Source: Yamagishiella unicocca (lineage: Eukaryota > Chlorophyta > Chlorophyceae > Chlamydomonadales > Volvocaceae). From it: a stretch of DNA of 64,000 nucleotides. The notes beneath the pieces were generated by a model, which had not been told where the DNA came from, did no database searches, and was given only the letters and a program-made list of their open reading frames with translations. A program made the translations under genes and the position numbers. Positions 24,705-37,139 of this stretch are shown here, piece after piece. The DNA lies in the NCBI GenBank assembly GCA_003116995.1, contig BDSL01000002.1, forward strand, positions 1,820,001 through 1,884,000, given 5' to 3'. The number at the start of each line of letters is the position of its first letter. Positions within the stretch are counted from its first letter, which is position 1.

Positions 24705-27262
24705 CTGTGACATTTACCCAGACGTCCTTAATGTTTGGCTTGAAACGCAATCTGGTGTCTAGAAGTCCTGGCTTTCAACGGGGAATTTCGAAACATAAAC
24801 CCTTTGCTCATCCTGCCCTACGATCGCTGTTCGAGCTGACGTGCTTTCTATATATATGTATGCATAGCACAAGCAAGTGCAGGTGTGCAATGGCTGCCTG
24901 GAATTGCTCCCTTCGGCATCGATAAAACGATAATGTCATGCTGTATAACCGTAATAACGGTAAGCGAGCCACAAGTACGCCGCTGCGAGGCTGCCTCTGA
25001 AAGTTCTTTGCGGTCAACAAAATAAACGCGCCGTTAGGGCTTTGGTATGTATGTGTCTTCCTGCAGCAGGTGCCTGCTGTTGTGTCTTGGGCATAGGAGG
25101 TCAGGTAAGTGAGGGGAAGACACGCTACGAGGCCGGGCAGCACGGGGGCACCCCTGTGCAGCAAGATGCGCTGCTGCCCAAACCCGGTATCAACATGTGT
25201 CGAGTCCTAGTATCACGTAGGATCTCGTCGCCCGTGCAACCACTATGCCCCGTAATAGTCAACAGCGCCTCTATCCAGTCCCACCCTATGCCACAGTTGA
25301 CCAACATGCATTTCTACGCTAGCTCGTCTTACCTACTTCGCCCATTATCTGCGCCACGGATGCCATGGATACAGTACTTGCAACAACCCTTGCGAGGCGC
25401 TGTCCTCGGGACAAGCCGGGTTCCCTGGGAGCAGTTTCCGTCAGACCACCAGTTGCATTCACCTCGTACAACCTGATCCATTTTCGCAAAGCGCCCCTCG
25501 GCTGGGTGACACCGGCCGCTGCGGCACTTCTGCTCTGTTTTAAGGCGTGCCATGCTATCAGACGGGGGGTTCGAGGGAAACCCGTGGATGTCCGAAAAAC
25601 CGTTTGAAACCGTTTGCTATCAGACGGGGGGGGAGGCGGGGCGGCCGGCAGCGGCCTCTCTCGAATCACATGATGACACGGACACAGTCGGAGGCTGCGT
25701 ACCCATCCACACCGATGCCGTGCAGTGCATCTGTCCCGCTTCGCACTCCGGTGCTTCTGCCCTGCACAGGTCTTTGATGGCCGTCATCGGTGACTACAAA
25801 AGTAATCCTCTCAGCAGCGCTTGTGAGAACGCCCCCGCGTCCCCTGGAACACACCAAATCGCACGCCGCCCTGCTCTGCCCTAACCATCGATCACGACCG
25901 TGCAGCTGAAGAGGTACAGTATATCAAGCCCATATAGCAGATCCACCGCACACAGCCGGCACACGAAGCACATCCCGTATTGCGTAACGTATAGCAGTTT
26001 TCCCAGAGGCCACGCCGTAGAAGGCCCGCTGCCCAGCTGATCATGCCCACCGCTGGCAGCGTCCTCGCGCGCGCGCGCGCGGTATCCCCGCACAGCAGTG
26101 AGCGCAACCGCTGTGACCCCGGTCCTCCTCGGCCGCACTTCCCTCCAGCTGTATTGCCGATCGGTGAGCACGGGTACACAAGTGTACGTGGGGGCCTCAG
26201 TCCAGCGGCCCTGCGCGGTGGCCGCAATCGCCTCCCTAATCGCACACTGGCGACAATGAAGGCGCCGCGACCGGATGATGCTCGGATGGCAACGCGCTTG
26301 AGCGCACTCACCCGCAGCAGCCACCACAATAACCGTAAACCATAAAACCCTAATTCTCCCCAACCGCATCCCACACCATACGCGCCGCCTCACCCCACAC
26401 CAACCAGGCCGGCCAAGGCTTGGTCCGGGTCTGCTCCCCTAGCCCAGTCCGCTTCCATACATGGATAAGCACCTATACTTGGCACCAGACCACCCCAGCC
26501 AGAACCCCACCACCAGGAGGCGCTGGACCAGCAGCAACCCCACCAAGCTTCGCCCGTTCCGCCATCACCCCTGCATGCCAGCACCGTAACTATCATTCCC
26601 AATCTTGCGGGCCGCGAAGCTGCCAGGGCGCATCCGCAAAGAGAGACCAGAAGCAGCAGCTGCTGGCCGACGCAGTGGCACAACTCATCACCTATAAAAG
26701 CAACACGCGCGTCCCTGCTCCCGCTCCTGTTCGTGTCCGTCGGTCCTGGAGGCACCACCTCCACCGCGGCCGCCTCCCCCTGTCAGATTGCGAGTCACAG
26801 CTGTGTTTTCCCACCGCTGGCGCGAGTTCGGCCCTGCCCTAACAACACCCAAGGACTGGGCGTCTGCGTCTGCTTGCTTATTCCCGCCAGCAACCAGCCA
26901 GAATAGCAAATCGTGTTACCGGGCGTTGACGGAGTAGGGGCTGCATCGGGCCCCTTGAGGTAATGCGCTCCGAAACTCCCTAATCTTGAGGCATTCTTAC
27001 GCCCTGGACTACCGTCCCATGTCAGCCAGCGTGGCAACCCTCACCCCCCCTGGAGTGAGTCACACAATGTGGCGCTGCCCTTGGGGCCGGCTTCGGAGCA
27101 TTGGTACCATCCGGACTGGCCCCGTTTCCGATCCCATCTCCGGGCAAACGACGCTGTCCAACGCTGCCTGACGCTAATCCGTCCGACTGTGGCCCGGAAG
27201 CTGTCGGGTCGTGCTGGCGGCGCCTGCTCCAGCCGCCTGCGGCGCCCGACTGGCCCCCCACC
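24705..27262. other. Intergenic region upstream of the B3-like gene and downstream of the kinase-like gene
   Basis: About 2.5 kb. It should contain the missing 5' exon and promoter of the minus gene at 22328-24704 and the 3' UTR of the kinase-like gene. One copy of a dispersed element lies at 25554-25631 and a short GC alternation at 26067-26080. Open frames such as 26390-26764 minus show no domain or codon pattern that I trust. Confidence 0.45.
25554..25631 (+). repeat. Dispersed element, copy 1 (partial)
   Basis: A core including TTCGAGGGAAACCCGTGGAT then TCCGAAAAACCGTTT is shared with copies at 33988-34073 and 52272-52360. This copy is 3' truncated and is bracketed by a 16-base direct repeat GCTATCAGACGGGGGG (25554-25569 and 25616-25631). 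Confidence 0.75.
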
Positions 27263-30200
27263 TCACGTCCAGTTGGGCAGAAAGGAGGTGCCGCCCTCGT
27301 AGCTGCCCGTGTCCAGGCCTTCAGTACCATGCCAAGGGCCGCCGTGCCAAGAGTTGCCGTACGGGATCTCCGTCATTTGCTGCGATCGAGGGGGTGCGGT
27401 TTGGAGAAGGGGCGGTGAGGGGCAGTAAGGGGCATGAGGACACGGCTAGGTGATGGGTGGGAAGAGCTGAAGGGATGAGTTCCTGAGGATGGTGTGCGGA
27501 TGTTGGATACGAGGGCCCCTCGGCGCTCTCATGGAAGCCCTGGGCAGCGGACTCGCCGCGGCCTCACCTTGTAGCCGGGCGTATCGCACACGTAGTTGTG
27601 TATGGAGGTGTTGAAGTGCATCTTGCAGCATTTGGGAGCGATCTTGTAGCGGTGCATGGCCTGGTTGGTGGGCTCACCATACAGCAGCGTCCACTCGTAG
27701 CCGTGCGCCAGGAGGTCTGCGGGAGGGCAGGGCGTGTGCGCGTTAGCAAAGCCTGAGCCGCGACAGGAGCGGTAATGAAGCTAGTTGGCTGAGTTGCAAG
27801 GAGCCCAGCACGGTGTCTACTCGCCAAACGGAGTAGCGAGGAACCCCTGAAGAGTGTGGAGACGGCCTACACGTCTTACATGGCTCAGTTGTGTCACACG
27901 GGTCATGGATGTACGAACACGACCCCACGTGGAGGCCTCGGGCGGGCATTCCGCCCATCCTCGCAGCCGCCCCTCCCCCCAGCCACCCGCCCCTCCACTC
28001 ACCTCGCGACCTGTTTCGCACCGCGTCCGCCATGCGCAGGACCGGGTAGCCGTAGTGCTCCTGGACCTCCTCGGAGGTGAGGCTGGTGATGTGGGAGAGG
28101 CACTCCTGCAGCGCGGGGGTGAAGTTCTTGGCGATGGCACCACCCTGCGAGGAGAGAACGGTTCCGGAGCGGGGCAGGGCTTGGGTCGGCGGAGCGGAAA
28201 GCGAGGGGCAAAGGGGACAGCTGCCCGGACGGAAGGGACCGAAAGGGTGGAGCAGGCAAGGAGTAGAGGAGCCCTAGGGAGCAGGGACAAGACCCCGTCA
28301 CTTCCGAGCATTTCAGCCTGGTTGGCGCCTGCACTGGCAGTATTGCGCCGCGCTTCATCCCTGGCTCCTTTCCCCGCTTCATTCCCCACCCTAGCTCGCC
28401 GCAGCCTCCTCCTCCACTCACCGGTACGTGGCAGCGGTAATCCATCAGCAGCAGCGGCGACAGGAACTTGGCGGGGCCGCGAGGGGGGTTCTTCTGCGGG
28501 TACTTGAGCACGTAGAAGAAGCCCTGGAAGGGGAGAGTGGGAGGGAGGGGTACAGATGAGCGCAGCGCAGCAATCGCTTGGCGCAGGCCGGCAGGTGTCC
28601 CCAGCGGAGGAGCAGAGAAGAGCAGCAGGGGCCCAGAGCAGCAGAGGCCCACAGGCACATGCGTCCTGCTCCTCGGCTGGACGCCCCTGCTCCGCGCGGT
28701 ACGTACCAGGTGGTTGATCATGAACTTCTGGGTGGTGGGCACCAGCAGCGAGTCGATGCCGCAGCGGCGCCAGGCGGTCGCGTACACCTGGGGAGTGGTC
28801 GGTTGGGTGGCTTAAGGTTTCGTTCCACATTCCATACGCTTTGCATCCTCTTTACTCTGGCCACAGAAGCCAAATCCAAGTGCCTCCTTCCCTTGAGAGG
28901 ATCGCGGCGGGAGCAAAGCGGTGCGGTGCGGTGCTTCAGCAGCTGCAGCTGCCTCACCTGGTCGTTGTCGATCAGCCAGAACTTGCCGGTCTCAGTGAGG
29001 AAGATGTTCTGCTGGTGGCGGTCGCACTGTGAGAAGAGCAGGTCGAAGATGGCGCCCTGCATGAGCTCGTGGTGGTTGATGCGGTCGGACAGCAGGTCCA
29101 GCATCACCTCGGGCTTCAGGGGGGGCTTGCCGGCTTCCTGCGCGTGGGCAGAGAGGGCGCGGGGGCGCAGTCGGGGGGAGTGAGATGAAACTCGTGGCGA
29201 TGCCATACGGTATACCACGCGGGCAGCGCGGACGAGGCACACCGGTACACTGGACTCACACTGGCCTGGCTGCCCTGCAGCACCTGTCGAGTCAGCATCA
29301 CACTGAGGGTGCAACAGGCCATACAGTGGGTGGGTGCAGTGCAGTGTGGCGCAGTACGGGAAGTGCAGGCAGTGCAGGCAGTGCAGGCAGTAGTGCAAGG
29401 AAGGTACTACATGTCGCTTGTGGCGGCCTAGGGAGGCTGCACGAGAGGAGAGAAGGCCCATGTCCAGGCCCAAGTCCAGGCCCATGTCGCCGCTGCCTGC
29501 CTGCAGGTCCCACCTGGATGTTCTGAACCGACACGCCGTCCGCGATGTCGGCCCACAGCCCCAGCCACTTGACGTGGAAGCCGGAGCCGGGCATGACGCC
29601 ATTGAGCGGCTCCACCCACACCTTGGGCACGATCTCGTTGAGGCCGCACTCGGCGGTCAGCTGGCGCAAGTAGGGGGAAGGCCGCGCGGCCGCGCAGGAC
29701 CAGGGTTTATAAGTTAAAACCCGGGTTTATAAGTTTTGACTCGGGCGGCGGTGGGGGCTTGGCCAGGCAAGGGGTGTCCCTTCCTTGCGGCAGCCGTGTG
29801 TGATGCACCGCGTTCCCCGCCCTCGCAGCCCCGCCCTTCCCCGCTGCCGGCGCCTCGAACGCCTGGACCCACCTTCTGCTGCGCCAGCAGCAGCTTGACC
29901 TGCGCGTAGACCTTCTTGGGGTCGCACATGCCCAGGCCGCGCTGCTTGGGCTTGAGCACCGGCACGCACCACACCTTGACCACCGCCCAGCCCGACTCGG
30001 TGCGGTCCGTGCGCACGCGGAACAGCCACGAGGGGCTGCCGCCCGGTTCGTGCGCGTAGTAGGAGCCGAGCAGGATGGAGCCGGAGGCCATCATCTCCTG
30101 CGGCCGGAGGGCGGGAGCGCCAGGGATACATTGCGGCGGCGGCATGTATTCGGGGTTCGTTCCACCGCCCTGATGCAGCCATGGTGAGCCCACTGGCCCA

Positions 30201-32851
30201 AGCGGGTGCAATGCACACACCCGTAGGTCATATCATATTCGCTTTCTGGCGCCCTGAAGCTAGGGGATGTGTCTGCAGCTAGCGCCCCGGATGTATGGAT
30301 GTACGAATGTATGGATGGATGTACGGATGTACGAATGTATGGATGGCTTCACCCGCGACCCACCAGCGTGTGGTCGCAGCCCCGGCACACGGTGCAGTTG
30401 GGCAGGTGCGCCTTGGACTCGAAGATCCTCCGACCGGGGGCGATGTCGGAGATGTTGTAGATGCGGCCGCCGATGTGGTAGTCAGGGCCCGACTCGGTGG
30501 TGTCCAGCGCCCGGTACACCTCAGACAGCCGCCGCCGCCCGCCGTCGCCACCCGCACCCTCCCCGCCCTCCTCGCCGTCAACCCCCAGCTCGTCCGCCGC
30601 TCCCTCGCCACCACCAGCTCGGAGCCCCTCCCGCAGCTTGCGGTTCATAAACCCGCTGCCGCTACTACCGCCGCCGCACGAGCCGCCGGCGCAAGCGCGG
30701 CCGTCATCCGAGGCGAAAGGTCCGTCGGAAGGCTTGACGCCGAAGATGAGGCCGTCCGCCTCGGCCGGGTTCTCGTCGTGGCTGGTGCCGCCCTGCCCTT
30801 GGGATCTCAGCCCGCGGCGCCGGCCGCCCCCGGGTTGCACCTGGGGCTGGGGCTCCGACTCCTTGCCCAGCCGCAGCGCGGAGTTGGGTACGCACACCTT
30901 GCAGTAGAAACACTCGTCCACGTGAGGGAGCAACTGCGCACGACGGCAGGGGCGGGAGGCGGGGGAGGAGGCGGCGGAGGAGGCGGCGGAGGAGAGGGAG
31001 GAGGGGTGGGTGAGCGCTGGTTTCGGAGCGCCGTGTGATATGCAGCAGGCAGCAGTGCGGGTCGGATTCGGTAACCCGAGGTTGCGAGTACCGGCGGCTG
31101 GCAGCCCGAGCCCTGCCAGTCGCACAACAGCCCCACCTAAGCGTTTGTGCAGCCAGTTACATCCCTTCCTCCTCCGTCGGGTCACCGGCTCAACCCCTAC
31201 CCATGTCCACGGGTCTTCCTCGAACTCCCTACCCATGCCAGCCGCCCGCCGCACCATGAGCCGATCGACATCCGCCTGCGTCTTTGGGAGGTCGAAGTCC
31301 GACCAGTCCGCCACGCTGCTGCGGACGTCGGTGGCGGTCTTGGACACATCCGTTGAAATGAGCTTCGAGATGTCGTACTCATGGAACGCCGCCGCCCCGG
31401 TAGCGGGCTTCTGCTGAGTTTGCTGAGCGTCCTGGGGCGGCGGTGGGGCCGGCGAGGGCGGCGGTGGCGAGGGCGGCGGCGGCGAGGGCGAAGGTGGCGG
31501 CGGCGAAGGTGGCGGCGGCGAGGGCGGCGGTGGTGAAGGTGGGGGCGGTGACGGCGGGGGCGGTGACAGCTGCTCCTGCACCACAGCCGCTCCTTGCTGC
31601 ACCTCCTGCCCAGTACCCTGTCCTTGCGTCGCGGCGTGCACGACCCCTTGCACCGGGGGCGCCGGCGCCGGAGGTGGTGGTGGGTTGGCGTCCCCGCCAG
31701 CGCCACCGCCCCCTGTCGTTCCATCTTCCCGAAGGTTCACCTGCAAACCGTCAAGCGAGCAAGCAGGCAGCGTGAGGCAGTCTTTCGGCTTGCAGCACCG
31801 CAGCGACCACCCCATGGGTCTTCAGGGGTCCGCAACACTCGGCGGCCCCGCCGGCCCTGCGCTGCGCCGTTGCTGCTGATGTTGCTGCTGATGTCTGCTG
31901 ATGTCTGCTGATGTTGCTGCTGATGTCTGCTGATGTTGCTGCTGATGTCTGCTGATGTTGCCAATGACACCGGCCATAAACGCTCACGCCGCCTGCGGCT
32001 GCATTATCCGTTCCTGCTGCGTATGCGCCCGCAAACGCAGCCGCCACACCCAACTGCCGATACTAAAGCACACACGGCCCCCTACGCCGCCCGGTACCTA
32101 TGGACGTTGGCGTCCAACCGATACCGTAACGCTGCTGCCCACGCGAAACACCCAAGCAAAAACGTTGAATTATCTCCTGAGGCCTAGTTTGCTGACGGCA
32201 GGTGCAGTGCACTGGGATCACGTGCCGTGCATGTAGTCCCATCCAAACGCCATGCGCCGAGCGGCGTGCCCTCAGCCCCGCCATCCAGACAGGAGCACCG
32301 GCGTGCCCGTAGTCTGCATACCCATCTTCAGAGACGAAAAGAGCCGCGGAAACGGCTGCTCGCCAAACCCACGCAGCGGCGCTGGGGAGCCTCACCCGTG
32401 CCTGCTGGCGTGCTTCCGTTGTCAAACCCGTCAGCCGCAACCTTATCTTGCACAGGTTGTAGTGGCTAAAGGGGTTGCCTAAGGTGGCGGGATGTGGGGT
32501 GTGAGCTGCGGCGTTGTCCACTTTGGCGGGTTTCCACATCACGAAGATGACGATGCAGAAGAACCATACCTGAGAAACCTTTTGGCTCCGATCCCAGCCT
32601 TTGGAGTAACGTTCTACATTGTTCAACTCCGCTGTGCATTACAAGCATCTGTGCGGTGATACGTCAAAGCCCGCGAATTTAAATGAGCGCCCGGTTCGAT
32701 ATGTGTAGCTTCATACTGATTTGATCTGACCCACCGTAGGCAGCAAGGCGAACATCAGCGCCAGGCCAAGGAAAATTGAGTATTTCCTGAGCGGGTTCCC
32801 ACCATGCTGGCCAAGGTGGTGATGCCCACCGCTACGCGCTGTCGGCCTCAT
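27263..32851 (-). CDS. Secreted or anchored atypical kinase-like protein with proline-rich stalk
   Basis: Exons in phase: 32735-32851, 32570-32626, 31201-31740, 30364-30933, 29873-30097, 29514-29660, 28958-29137, 28707-28787, 28422-28523, 28003-28144, 27568-27716, 27263-27379, giving 808 residues. The first exon encodes a signal peptide or anchor (residues 24-38, IFLGLALMFALLP). Residues 117-165 are SPPPP repeats of the kind hydroxylated in volvocine wall proteins. The C-terminal half looks like an atypical kinase fold: WLFRVRTDR...VVKVW with Lys near 469 as ATP-site candidate, CDRHQQNIFL at 590 as catalytic loop and LIDNDQ at 607-612 as metal-binding Asp site, resembling FAM20/Four-jointed and PI3/4-kinase patterns. 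A CFYCKVC and an NCTVCRGC motif precede it. The second exon (19 residues) is the least certain. Substrate unknown; activity is inference. Confidence 0.75.
29361..29395. repeat. 10-bp tandem repeat (AGTGCAGGC-type), intronic
   Basis: Three to four copies of GTGCAGGCA within the kinase-like gene's intron between 29137 and 29514. Confidence 0.7.
30289..30346. repeat. GGATGTAC/GAATGTAT tandem repeat, intronic
   Basis: Short alternating 8- to 10-base units in the kinase-like gene's intron between 30097 and 30364. Confidence 0.75.
31870..31960. repeat. TGATGTTGCTGC/TGATGTCTGC tandem repeat, intronic
   Basis: Two alternating units repeated over about 90 bases in the intron between 31740 and 32570 of the kinase-like gene. 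Confidence 0.8.
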
Positions 32852-33355
32852 CGTCTTTGCATGTTAATCCAACAGGACGTTGAAGGTAGGCCGATGGCCT
32901 CTGGCAAGGTGACTCCGATCGGCCGGGGTGCGGTGCAACTGCTACTTGACTGCAGGATTCCAACTGAGAGTATAGAACAGCAACAAGCGTTTGTTACGAT
33001 CTGCGTGAGATCGGTCAACACAAAGCGTGAAAGAAAGTGACGAGTATACCCAGGCATTCGTACAGTGCGCCGGTCGCCCGGCCCCTGCTGTTTTACAACC
33101 CTTTGCCAAATTCAAAGTCATAGGCCATAATTAAACCTCACAAAGTAATACCGACGTCTTCATCACTGTTTTTTAGTGCATTAAACCCTTTAAAGCCTAA
33201 GCACTCGAAGAGCTGGAGTAGACAAGCAACTACTCAACCCGTCTTTTTATTTAACCACATGTACTTGCAGCCTTATAATTTCAGCTTGCGGTAGGCTGTG
33301 GATAGTATTGATATAAGCGAACAGGACTTCTGACGCGTCGCCTCCAGAAGCCAGA
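32852..33355. promoter_or_regulatory. Divergent promoter region, kinase-like gene and EF-hand-like gene
   Basis: About 500 bases between opposed start codons, AT-richer than its surroundings (TTTAAA and TTTATTTAA stretches at 33180-33255). Both promoters should lie here; no specific element is assigned. Confidence 0.45.
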
Positions 33356-35944
33356 ATGCCGCTCGACTTCAAGGAGGTCGCGCCAGACCCTAAGGCGAAG
33401 AAGGATAACAGCCAGAAAGCACGAATAGCGGCGTTAGTGGACCGCAAAGGAAAAGGGCCCGCTCCACTACAACTCGACAACCAAGTAATTCCGAACCTCG
33501 TCCGCAAGGTACGTATGTCAAGAGGAGTCGGTGACGATGCTGTGAGCCACCAGGACAGTGCGGTCGTAGTACGGTCTGAAAGCCACCGGTCCGACACCCT
33601 TCACGTGTGTCTGACGGGTCCGTATCTGTACGCACATATGTGTGATAGCAATCACCTCACTGCCCGCATAACTCGACGTGCCATGGGGCTCAATAGCGCA
33701 GGGGCCGCGCCGAGCTTCCGATTCCCCACGCAAACTAGTCCTGGGGCTGGGGACGCGGGGCAGGGGTTGTAGCGAGAAGACCCGGTTACCCGCGGGGGGA
33801 TACCCGCGGGGCAGGGAGGGTGTTGTGGGACGGGTGCGCCCCGCGCGTGGGACTTGGCCACAGGCCGCGGAACCGCGCTCCGGAACCACTAGAGGCCACA
33901 TGCGCGCGAAGGCGTATCCTGTTGTTGCCGTGCGCGCGCATGCCACGGGATGGAATATGAGCAGGAGGGGCGACAAGACCCGGAGAAGGGGGCTCGAGGA
34001 AGACCCGTGGATGCCAGAAAAGACCGTTTAGGACAGACGTTTTGAGATGCATGCTGGAGAACTGGGTTGGGGAAGGGGGCGGGGGGCCGCAACCTCTGCG
34101 TCGGATCTCTCTGCCACCTGCCATGAGGCGATTGGCCACATTCGCCTGCGCCAGAGAGCGAGCCACCTTGACGTCATGGCGCATGACGTCATAGACCTCC
34201 GGCGTGACGTGGCGCCTCCCCACAATCGCACCACGCAGCTCAGCGCGACCCAGTGCGGCACAGTGCCACTCGAGCGACACTGCGCCGCTACTGGTAGCTT
34301 GGCTGCACAGCCATGACGGGTCGATGAGTTTCCTGCGCCTTCCCGCCTCACTCCCGTGCGGCCCCATGCGCTTCCTTCCCCTTCCTCGGGTGCAGGTGGG
34401 CGACTGGAAGACGGGACGCATCTCGCAGACCATGTGCGAGGCGTACCTGGACCGACACACGCTGGTGTTTGACCGGGAGCTGCTCACGAAGGTGGGGGCG
34501 GAGGATGGGGACGGGGATAGGCGCTGCCGGGCGGCGAGCAAGGGGCATGTGGCGGCGTGCGGCCTGACAAACAGGCGCTAGGTTTTTCGTGGGGAGCAGG
34601 AATGTGGGGCGTGCCTGTTGGTTTGTCTGGATGGTGCAGGGGCGTGGGCGGTGACGGCTGAGGCGGCGAGTCGTGAGGGGGCCAGCTGATGGCGGGGCTG
34701 GCAGGCCAGTAACAGCGCGGGCCGAGCGACGCACCCTCCCTGCCCCTCCTTGAGGGGCTACACGGGCTTTCCTCACGAACCCCTCTGCCCCTCCCTGCCC
34801 CTTGCGCCCCCCCCACCAGATGTTCACGGAGGCGGACTACCAGAAGGAGGGCTCCCTGGACACCCGCGCGCTAATCATCGCCATCTCGGGCCGCTTCCCG
34901 AAGCGCGAACACACCGCCGACTGGCGCACGCTCACCGCCATGCTGCTGGCGCTGCCGGAGCTGGTACTCGTGGAGGACCTGGAGGCTGCAGCGCTGAGAG
35001 CCAACGCGGAGAAATCCACCGGCGGCACCTACAACGGCGCCAGCATATGGGATAGCCCGCCGCCGCTGCTGCCGCCGGTACGGCGGCCCTCCGGCAGCGG
35101 CCGGTCCGGCAAGGTGACATCCCGGGACCCCTCGGCGGAGTGGAACGACACCATGAGCCGTACGACAGCGGCGGCGGTGGTCGGGGGGACGTACGGCGCC
35201 GGCAGTGGGAGCGCGGGGGGGTTAGGGGCGACGATGCGGTCGGGTAGCGTGGGTGGTGCGCTGGACGCGACGGGCGCGTTGGCGGGCGGCGCCGCCGCCG
35301 CCACGGCGGCGCTGAGCGGCGTCGTGGGTACGACAGGCGGGCTCAAGCAGGTCGGGCAGGTAGCGGACGAGCAGCGGCTGAATGCGGCGCTGCTGGGCGG
35401 GGGACCGGGCTCCGAAGCCGCCCGCTCGACGTTCGGCACGCTCCGAGACTTCAACGACTTTGCCCGCGGCCTGGAGGTGTTGCCGCAGCTCGCGGCGGAC
35501 TCCTCTGGGACCGCCGGGCTGGGGCCGGGCACCACCGCCGACGGCCAGCGCACCGCCACGCGGCTGGGCACGCCCAAGGAGACCGTTCGCGTGTGGGCAG
35601 CGCCGCTGCCGCCGTCCGCCATCTCGCTGCCGCCGTCGGCGCTGAGGTCGCTGCGGGAGTCGGTCCGCAGCACCACCTCCACCAAGCCGGACTTTGCGCG
35701 CGCGTTCAAGCCGCTGGACTCCCACGAGCTGGACCTAAAAAAGACGCTGGGTCAGGACACGGACATGCAGAAGAGCCTGGCGCGTGTGGAGCCCGTGCGG
35801 GACACCAAGGTGCTGCAGCAGGCAGACTACGTGGCGTGGTGCGACTACGCGGCCAACTGCCGTACGGCGCCAACGGGGTGGTACGGCAAGCACCCAGCCG
35901 CCGCGGCGCAGGACACGGGGGAGCACAAGTACCCGTGGTGCTGA
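33356..35944 (+). CDS. Protein with degenerate EF-hand, function unknown
   Basis: Exons in phase: 33356-33508, 34396-34491, 34820-35944, giving 457 residues. The start MPLDFKEVAPDPKAKK is Lys-rich and soluble, with no signal peptide. Residues 75-100 contain a helix then DYQKEGSLDTRA, which fits an EF-hand loop (Asp1, Gly6, Leu8, Asp9) except for Ala in place of the final Glu, so calcium binding is doubtful. A second helical pair follows (ADWRTLTAMLLALPELVLVEDL). The middle is Gly/Ala-rich. The C terminus is more ordered, with DFARAFKPLDSHELDLKK and YVAWCDYAANC and ending EHKYPWC. I could not name the family. Its plan recalls axonemal EF-hand proteins, a weak inference. Intron 1 carries a dispersed element copy. 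It is divergent from the kinase-like gene. Confidence 0.75.
33988..34073 (+). repeat. Dispersed element, copy 2
   Basis: Lies in intron 1 of the EF-hand-like gene. Shares CTCGAGGAAGACCCGTGGAT, then GACCGTTT, GTTTTGAGATGCATGCTGG and GAACTGGGTTGGGG with copy 3, with scattered substitutions. Confidence 0.8.
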
Positions 35945-37139
35945 CGCGTCGGGACGGGGCGGGGGCGGGTGTTTCGTGGTGGGCTTGGTGGGAAGAATGT
36001 AGCAGGCGGTGGAGTTGTAGGAGTGCGAGGGGAAAAGCAAGGGGTTGAGTTGAGGGTTTTCTGGGTGTCAGGACGGGGAAGGGGCGCTAGGAGGTTAGTG
36101 GGTAGACACTGTGGGTCAGCAAATGGGTAGAAAGTGTGGGGTGGCAAGAGGTACCGAAATGTACTTGCTGGGTCGCAGAACGGGGGTGCAGGTAGGAGCA
36201 GGGGTGGTTAAGGGGTGATACCCCGATACGGTTACTGTTGAGGTTTCGTGGGGGATGGCTGAGCTGATGGCGGCGGTTACACGGCTCTGGCTCACTAGCC
36301 TGCTGGAACGGAGCTATCTGCAAGGAAATGGCCCAACTTGCACAGGCAATTACGCTTTTGGGGCACGGCTTTGCCGAAGTGCTGTTTGGCAGGGCCCAAA
36401 CAGGACTGCTGGACTGGAGCACCACATGTACTATGAAGTAATTCGTGTCTAAGATTCCCGAAAGGATGAATATGATTATGCCACGCTGTGGTAGGCAGCG
36501 TGGCCCAAGGGTTATCCTGGACAGAGAGCCACCCGCTGCGTCCAGTAGCACCTTGACACAGTTGTTGTAGCCAAAGGATCAAAGTCGTGTATCAATACAG
36601 CTTACCGTGTGTTAGCCATCCTACATTGCTGCTGTTGAAGGCGCACTATGATCAGCGCAGCGGCAGCCACGGACAGCAGGGGCACGCAGCTGAAGACATG
36701 AAGAGGGCCGTGTAATGATCGTCGCCGCAGCCACAGCACCCACATCCGCATTTGTGATACTTATAATTTTTCAAAATGGCGGGGCCATCACGTGGAGATG
36801 TAACGTACCGGTGCGGCATTCATGCCGTCGATGCTTTGACCCGTGGTCCTCCAAAAGAGTAATGCGCTGCCTGTCCAAATGCAGCGTATACTCCCATATA
36901 TGATAGGACTTACTATCTTGAAACCATTCCAAGCATTGGTCTGGCTGGATTTCGGCTAAACAAGTTGCGATGCGCAACCGAGCGGTCCGAGCCCACGGGC
37001 CACACGCACCACGGGCTTGCGAACCATAAACCGACATACAAATATATTTTCTGTAAATATTTAACACGCATCATTTATATTGGTTGACATCCTCGCCTAT
37101 GCTATTCATGCTTTGACTTTGACAGTAAGAGCAATCGGA
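35945..37139. other. Intergenic region, EF-hand-like gene to methyltransferase gene
   Basis: About 1.2 kb between tandem plus-strand genes, holding the 3' UTR of the first and promoter of the second. TGTAA at 36712 could be a polyadenylation signal but is far from the stop. The part near 37030-37080 is AT-rich. No gene seen. Confidence 0.5.

Noticed and set aside
32466..32569. Hydrophobic WFFCIVIFVMW peptide as the kinase-like protein's membrane anchor
   Set aside because: It follows a good GTATGG donor at 32570, and a better signal-peptide exon with an ATG in phase lies at 32735-32851.
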